Below are positions 49,341 to 52,657 of a DNA stretch of 52,657 bases, piece after piece. Each line of letters starts with the position of its first letter. Position 1 is the stretch's first letter. Both the position numbers and the translations under genes were made by a program. The DNA comes from Pseudomonadota bacterium (GTDB taxonomy: Bacteria; Pseudomonadota; Alphaproteobacteria; Rhizobiales; Xanthobacteraceae). The DNA is taken from assembly GCA_003576765.1 (NCBI GenBank), contig QEVP01000024.1:1-52657 (forward strand). The letters are read 5' to 3'. The notes beneath the pieces were generated by a model. It had not been told where the DNA came from, searched no databases, and saw nothing but the letters and a program-made list of their open reading frames with translations.

Positions 49341-50026
49341 GCGACACTCCGTCGGAGTCCACGACGAAACACCTCCAGCATTTCGTCGGTGAGGTTTCCC
49401 GCCCGCTCGGTGGCGGTAAGCATTTGCAATTCCTTGTCGGAGACCCTCATCAGGATTTCCCAGCCGTCGGGGCCAAGACGGGACGCAATCCGATTTTGGA
49501 TTACCTCGTCGCCGATCTGCTTTTCTTGGAAAGCCAACAGCCGCGCTTCCACCGGCTTTCGGCGTGGCGTGGTAGATGATGGTTTAGATGAAGGTTCTTC
49601 TAGTGAAGGTTTATGCCGCAAAGCTTGCGGTGTGGTGGACGTAGTCATTGCGGTGTGGTGAGCCGCAGGTTGCGGTGTGGTGCCGACCGTTGATACAGGC
49701 TCACTTCCCGCCGATTTTTCCTCGTCTGACCACACCGCATTTTGCGGCATGGTGACGACGTGCATGTTGAGCTGATAAATCTTGCCGGCCCACGTCCCGG
49801 ATTTGCGGCGCCGCCGAGACACCTTGAGCAATCCCAACCGGACAAGCTGTTTGCAGTGGCGCTGAATGGTGTCCTCCGACAACTCGGTCTCCACCTTCAA
49901 CGTTTCCTGCGAGGGCCAGCAGATGCCGTGCTCGTCCGCGTAGTTGGCGAGCACCAGCAGCAAGACCTTCCGCGCCGCGGAGCCGGTCTTCTGTTTCGCG
50001 GCCCATGCTGTCGCCTGCCAACTCAT
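49337..50026 (-). CDS. Helix-turn-helix replication-initiator-like protein
   Basis: A 229-aa protein. Residues 1-95 match the HTH_36-type domain found at the N-terminus of phage and plasmid replication proteins (KVLLLVLANYADEHGICWPSQETLKVETELSEDTIQRHCKQLVRLGLL, then a basic RRRRKSG wing). Residues 95-160 are a disordered Thr/Ser/Pro linker. A helical C-terminal domain ends it. The linker is encoded by the 13-bp repeat array at 49625-49754, the arrangement known for lambda O, whose gene holds the origin. No helicase or primase domain is seen, so it would have to recruit host factors. Initiator function is inferred. Confidence 0.75.
   Translation of the reverse strand: MSWQATAWAAKQKTGSAARKVLLLVLANYADEHGICWPSQETLKVETELSEDTIQRHCKQLVRLGLLKVSRRRRKSGTWAGKIYQLNMHVVTMPQNAVWSDEEKSAGSEPVSTVGTTPQPAAHHTAMTTSTTPQALRHKPSLEEPSSKPSSTTPRRKPVEARLLAFQEKQIGDEVIQNRIASRLGPDGWEILMRVSDKELQMLTATERAGNLTDEMLEVFRRGLRRSVA
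49625..49754. repeat. Iteron-like array, candidate replication origin
   Basis: Three exact copies of TTGCGGTGTGGTG at 49625-49637, 49648-49660 and 49670-49682 (spacing 23 and 22 bases). An inverted copy lies at 49728-49740 (11 of 13) and a direct copy at 49742-49754 (11 of 13). On the coding strand the exact copies are read as TTPQ in one phase and HHTA in another, and the inverted copy as AVW. So the DNA and not the peptide is conserved. An A/T-richer stretch with GAAGGTT repeats (49572-49616) lies beside it and could be the unwinding element. Confidence 0.7.
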
Positions 50027-50247
50027 CGAGCGACTTTCCGCTGTGGCAGGCCAAGACGCGCGCGGGCCACCTGGTCACGCCAATTTGCGGCCTCAACCAT
50101 CGGAAGCACCATGACGCGATTTTTCTCCGGCGCCTCGTAGGCCACGTCGAGCAACCCGCACCCGGCCCAGCGGGATACGGTACGTTCCGACACGCCGAGA
50201 TTGTGGGCAATACGGCGTCGACCGCGAAGGTTGCGGTCGGCGCTCAT
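50023..50247 (-). CDS. Small HTH DNA-binding protein
   Basis: A 74-aa basic protein with a helix-turn-helix (RRIAHNLGVSERTVSRWAGCGLLDVAYE) resembling the MerR/AlpA-like DNA-binding class, followed by a helical, Arg-rich tail. ATGA overlaps on both sides couple it to its neighbours. It is probably a regulator or excision/replication accessory protein; the exact job is unknown. Confidence 0.7.
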   Translation of the reverse strand: MSADRNLRGRRRIAHNLGVSERTVSRWAGCGLLDVAYEAPEKNRVMVLPMVEAANWRDQVARARLGLPQRKVAR

Positions 50248-50483
50248 GGCGTTTCCTCCGAGTAGTAGACCTTCTTGAGTTCCTCGCCTTTGTCTGCCGC
50301 CATTGCCGCCAGAAAATAGATTCGTTCAGCTTCATCGCCGCTAAGCGTAATGGCTCCGCGCGTGGTAAGTTTGTCTTGCGCTTGGTCGAACAGGATATCG
50401 ACGATGATCTTGAGGTCACAAATAAGCGGCTCAAGGTCGTGGTATAGCTTGAGGGGGATCGTTGGGACTTGCTGCTTGCTCAT
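50244..50483 (-). CDS. Small hypothetical island protein
   Basis: A 79-aa acidic, helical protein (MSKQQVPTIPLKLYHDLEPLICDLKIIVDILFDQAQ...LSGDEAERIYFLAAMAADKGEELKKVYYSEE). No family is recognised. The ATG at 50483 overlaps the alpA stop (ATGA) and has GAGGTGG upstream; a longer reading overlapping alpA is rejected. By size and place it could be a partner of the neighbouring DNA-binding proteins. Confidence 0.65.
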   Translation of the reverse strand: MSKQQVPTIPLKLYHDLEPLICDLKIIVDILFDQAQDKLTTRGAITLSGDEAERIYFLAAMAADKGEELKKVYYSEETP

Positions 50484-50680
50484 GCCGCCACCTCGCGCTC
50501 GCGGATACGGGCATTGATCCACGACTCGACTTCGGCACGGACAAACGCCACGCGCTTGTCACCAAGCGGCACGGCCTTCGGAAACTTGTCCAGGGCGCGC
50601 CATCGGTTGATCGCGGTGCGGGACAGGCTCGTCAGCGCACAGGCGTCATTGAGGGAAATTAATACGGGCGTGTTATTCAT
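50480..50680 (-). CDS. AlpA-like transcriptional regulator/excisionase
   Basis: A 66-aa AlpA-family protein with a MerR-like winged HTH (LISLNDACALTSLSRTAINRWRALDKFPKAVPLGDKRVAFVRAEVESWINARI). In P4-like elements and PICIs, AlpA switches on integrase/excision or satellite genes. The ATG at 50680 is preferred; a TTG at 50713 would add 11 residues. It is the first gene of a six-gene block linked by ATGA overlaps and stands just behind the GCCGCTC repeat cluster that may control it. Confidence 0.88.
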   Translation of the reverse strand: MNNTPVLISLNDACALTSLSRTAINRWRALDKFPKAVPLGDKRVAFVRAEVESWINARIREREVAA

Positions 50681-50683
50681 ACT

Positions 50684-50736
50684 GCCGCTCTCTGTCTTGA
50701 GCGGCTTTATCAATTAGGCCGCTCGGGTTGAACGGC
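50684..50736. promoter_or_regulatory. Operator-like inverted repeats upstream of alpA
   Basis: GCCGCTC (50684-50690), GAGCGGC (50699-50705), GCCGCTC (50718-50724) and GAACGGC (50730-50736) make two adjacent inverted repeats with 8- and 5-base centres. They occupy the 114-base gap between alpA and the orf at 50795-51205, the only sizeable non-coding stretch inside the island apart from its ends. The A/T-rich TTTATCAATTA lies between the two pairs. Probably the binding site of an island or helper regulator. Confidence 0.55.
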
Positions 50737-50794
50737 TACCCACAATATGCATGTCGGGTTTGGGCGCTACAATATTCGGGTCCAGACAATTATT

Positions 50795-51205
50795 TCATTG
50801 TTTGGACTTTGGCAGGTTAGGAAACCCTGCATCTACCCAAGCGTACAACTCGCGCATTTCGCGTTCGTGTCTTAGGGCCGCGAAGCATTTCGCCCGGGAC
50901 ACACCGTATTTGGCGCGCATCTCTGCTACCGTCGCCTCGACACTCTCTCCATTATCGTCGATCAGTTTGGCCAGTTCCTCGCCCAACTCATTTGATATGG
51001 CGCGCGAACGGCCGACCTTTGTCCGTGATAAGGTAACCTTGTAGTTTCGCTTTTTCCTTGTTTCGCTCGGCGGGTCGAATAGGTCGGCCAATACCTCCAA
51101 AAATTCTCTCGACGGGTTGCCGCGCAACGTTTGGGCAATGCGCAAGGATAAATCGTCCGTTGGCATTGCAGTGAGGAATAACCACCAATCGGGGCGATCG
51201 CTCAT
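50795..51205 (-). CDS. Hypothetical protein coupled to integrase
   Basis: A 136-aa protein starting MSDRPDWWLFLTAMP. The middle is basic (SETRKKRNYKVTLSRTKVGRSRAISNE) and the C-terminal half holds a likely helix-turn-helix (ESVEATVAEMRAKYGVSRAKCFAALRHEREMREL). ATGA overlap with the integrase stop and GGAGGG upstream decide the start. It is transcribed with the integrase. It could be a regulator of the switch between integration and excision; no family is recognised. Confidence 0.7.
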   Translation of the reverse strand: MSDRPDWWLFLTAMPTDDLSLRIAQTLRGNPSREFLEVLADLFDPPSETRKKRNYKVTLSRTKVGRSRAISNELGEELAKLIDDNGESVEATVAEMRAKYGVSRAKCFAALRHEREMRELYAWVDAGFPNLPKSKQ

Positions 51206-52434
51206 TCCGCCGCCCTCCGGTTCATCGGCAGAACGTTTCCGCCCTTCACAGTTGCGCAATAACTCGCCCAAGCCTCCATCAACTTCCGCCGCTTTGCCAG
51301 CGCATCGCCCCGGCGATAGGCGCGCTCCACCGCATCGCCGACAGCATGGGCAAGCGCAGCCTCGGCAACCTCACGTTGGAATGTTGTTTCGTCAGCCACC
51401 CAATCGCGGAATGTGGATCGGAATCCATGAACGGTATAGGCGCCGGCGCCGGCAGATTTCAGCGTCTTCGCTAACGTCATGTCGGAAAGCATCCGGTCAC
51501 CACCGCGACCAGGAAACACCAGCCCGTTGATTGCACGCGCCTTCATCACGCGGAGAATCTCCAGGGCGCGCCCGGAAAGCGGCACGCGGTGCTCTTTGCC
51601 GCCCTTCATCCGCTCGGCCGGGATTGTCCACAGCGCGGCATCCAGATCTATTTCGTCCCAGGTCGCACCCCGAGCCTCGCCACTACGCACGGCCGTGAGA
51701 ACGACAAATTCCAGCGCGGCCGCGCCGATGCCGTCCACCGTCCGCAAGTTTCCGACGAACGCGGGAACCTCGGTGTAGGGCAACGCCGCGTGGTGGCCGC
51801 GCACCAGCTTTTCCGGCGGCGGCAATATTTGGTCTAGGTGGCCTTTCCATTGTGCTGGATTGTCGCCGCTGCGCAGCCCTCGGGCTTTGGCGTGGTCAAG
51901 AACCAGCTTGATCCGTTCCCGCACCTTGGTGGCCGTCTCGGGCTTATCATGCCACATCGGGCGGATGACGCGCACCACGTCGTCGGTGGATACCTTGTCG
52001 ATCGGGACGCCGCGGATGCTTTTGACGTAGGCGGATGCGAACCGATTCCACGCGGGAAGGGTTTGGCGGCCCTTCCATTTCGTCTGCATGGTTTCAATGT
52101 ATTCGTCCGCGATCTTGCCGAATGTCACGGCAACGGCTGCCGCCTTGCGCTCCGAAAGGTCGGACTTCGGGTCGCCGCCTGCGCCGATTATTTCCCTTGC
52201 CTCGTCGGCCTTCGCCCGCGCCGCCGCAAGAGTGACATTCCATGCGCCGGAACCATAGCGTCCCAAGCCGATTTCGCGGCGAGCGCCGAACCGCTTCCAG
52301 ATGAAAACCCAGGACTTGCGAGCGGTGTCGCCCGCGCCGTTCATAACTCGGAGGTATAATCCGTCTCCGTCACCATAAATTCCGGGCTTGGTTAGACTCC
52401 TGATTTTGCTGTCTGTGAGCTTGTGGCGCGCCAT
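51202..52434 (-). CDS. int: Tyrosine recombinase (P4-type integrase)
   Basis: Site-specific recombinase of 410 aa. The N-terminal arm-binding domain has the P4-integrase opening LTDSKIRSLTKPGIYGDGDGLYLRV, with IGLGRYGSGAWNVTLAAARAKADEAR. The catalytic residues are R250 (LTAVRSGEARG), K near 280 (ERMKGGKEHRVPLS), H336 and R339 (VHGFRSTFRDW), H363 (LAHAVG) and nucleophile Y373 (ERAYRRGD). It lies beside the right att site, about 9 kb from the tRNA end, and reads into the island. Confidence 0.95.
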   Translation of the reverse strand: MARHKLTDSKIRSLTKPGIYGDGDGLYLRVMNGAGDTARKSWVFIWKRFGARREIGLGRYGSGAWNVTLAAARAKADEAREIIGAGGDPKSDLSERKAAAVAVTFGKIADEYIETMQTKWKGRQTLPAWNRFASAYVKSIRGVPIDKVSTDDVVRVIRPMWHDKPETATKVRERIKLVLDHAKARGLRSGDNPAQWKGHLDQILPPPEKLVRGHHAALPYTEVPAFVGNLRTVDGIGAAALEFVVLTAVRSGEARGATWDEIDLDAALWTIPAERMKGGKEHRVPLSGRALEILRVMKARAINGLVFPGRGGDRMLSDMTLAKTLKSAGAGAYTVHGFRSTFRDWVADETTFQREVAEAALAHAVGDAVERAYRRGDALAKRRKLMEAWASYCATVKGGNVLPMNRRAAE

Positions 52435-52459
52435 CCATAACGCCTTTCATAACCGGACA

Positions 52460-52489
52460 CGCTGTTACCCGGGTTATCCGCTGTAACCC
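52460..52489. repeat. Direct repeat in the integrase leader
   Basis: CGCTGTTACCC (52460-52470) and CGCTGTAACCC (52479-52489), ten of eleven matches with a 19-base period, between the integrase start and attR. The surrounding 52435-52558 is notably richer in A and T than the chromosome. Candidate arm-type integrase sites and/or the integrase promoter region. Confidence 0.4.
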
Positions 52490-52558
52490 TGTTGCAAGCC
52501 AAGTTATGAAAATCGGTATGATGTTGTCAAGAAAGATAGCAAAATCAAAGACATAAAC

Positions 52559-52574
52559 CCGGCCCGGGGAGCCA
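52559..52574. repeat. Right attachment site (attR) core
   Basis: CCGGCCCGGGGAGCCA, identical to the 3' end of tRNA-Asn at 41875-41890. Bases 52575-52657 beyond it are host chromosome, with no feature that I can support. Confidence 0.92.
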
Positions 52575-52657
52575 CTTTCCCGATTGCTGTCCAGATATCC
52601 TCGCCTCGCGGTCCGCGGGGTTTCCTCACGTATCCCGACATCCTGCCACGGGCGCTT

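Larger units (their letters stand above)
41875..52574 (-). mobile_element. Integrated satellite-like phage island in tRNA-Asn (10.7 kb)
   Basis: Bounded by the 16-bp repeat, with a P4-type integrase next to the right end and every gene on the minus strand. It holds regulators, a replication-type gene with an internal repeat array, and a head module: neck-like protein, large terminase, HNH nuclease, HK97 capsid, protease, connector and portal. No tail, baseplate, lysis, CI-like repressor or recognisable small terminase gene is present. This set (integrase, AlpA, replication, head genes, no tails) is what is known of capsid-forming PICI satellites, which make their own heads and borrow tails from a helper phage. 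A prophage reduced by deletion is the main alternative, but the unbroken, overlapping genes argue against decay. Confidence 0.9.

Noticed and set aside
49625..49754. CRISPR-like repeats
   Set aside because: The units are only 13 bases, the spacers about 10 bases, one unit is inverted, and the array lies inside a coding gene. It fits iterons, not CRISPR.
41875..52574. Complete temperate prophage
   Set aside because: No tail tube, tape measure, baseplate, fibre, holin, endolysin or CI-like repressor is present within the att borders.

Overview
The window is GC-rich chromosomal DNA of an alphaproteobacterium. Gene content, codon use and gene order (M23 peptidase, Bcp, YhdP-like protein, tyrS/anmK, then a suf operon holding two cysteine desulfurases) fit the order Hyphomicrobiales, most likely the Bradyrhizobium/Rhodopseudomonas/Nitrobacter/Afipia group. 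The species was not determined.

Bases 1-41.8 kb are ordinary chromosome. From left to right: the N-terminal part of a membrane-anchored M23 peptidase-like protein (cut by the window edge); a peroxiredoxin with a histone-H1-like tail; a very large YhdP/AsmA-like envelope protein; an MFS transporter; tyrS; anmK; and an alpha/beta hydrolase. Then comes the Fe-S cluster assembly locus (cysteine desulfurase, sufB, sufC, sufD, sufS, sufT, sufA-like). It is followed by a TfoX-domain protein, a diguanylate cyclase, a DEAD-box RNA helicase, a flavin monooxygenase, parE, a DedA protein, an exported metallo-beta-lactamase-fold hydrolase, argC and cysK. Next is a complete tripartite RND efflux operon (outer-membrane lipoprotein, adaptor, two MdtB/MdtC-like pumps). 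A DTW-domain tRNA modification enzyme, a tiny hypothetical gene and a DipZ-like thiol-redox membrane protein complete this part. Three families of dispersed intergenic inverted repeats punctuate it.

Bases 41,875-52,574 are a 10.7 kb integrated element in the 3' end of a tRNA-Asn gene, bounded by a perfect 16-bp direct repeat. All 17 genes lie on the minus strand. In transcription order they are: tyrosine integrase, a small unknown, an AlpA-like regulator, two tiny unknown/HTH genes, a helix-turn-helix replication-type protein, a winged-helix protein and a small unknown. A phage head module follows: neck-like protein, large terminase, HNH nuclease, HK97-type capsid, prohead protease, head-tail connector and portal. 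Two cysteine-rich proteins carrying five repeated CxxC...CxxxC zinc modules end the element. There are no tail, lysis or lysogeny-repressor genes. This is the profile of a capsid-forming phage satellite (cf-PICI-like), not of an intact prophage. The replication-type gene carries an array of five 13-bp repeats whose DNA sequence is kept although the repeats are read in different frames and orientations. That points to an origin of replication embedded in the gene, in the manner of lambda O. GCCGCTC/GAGCGGC repeats upstream of alpA look like an operator set. The satellite-like island with its internal iteron origin and its terminal zinc-module genes is the most interesting part of the window.
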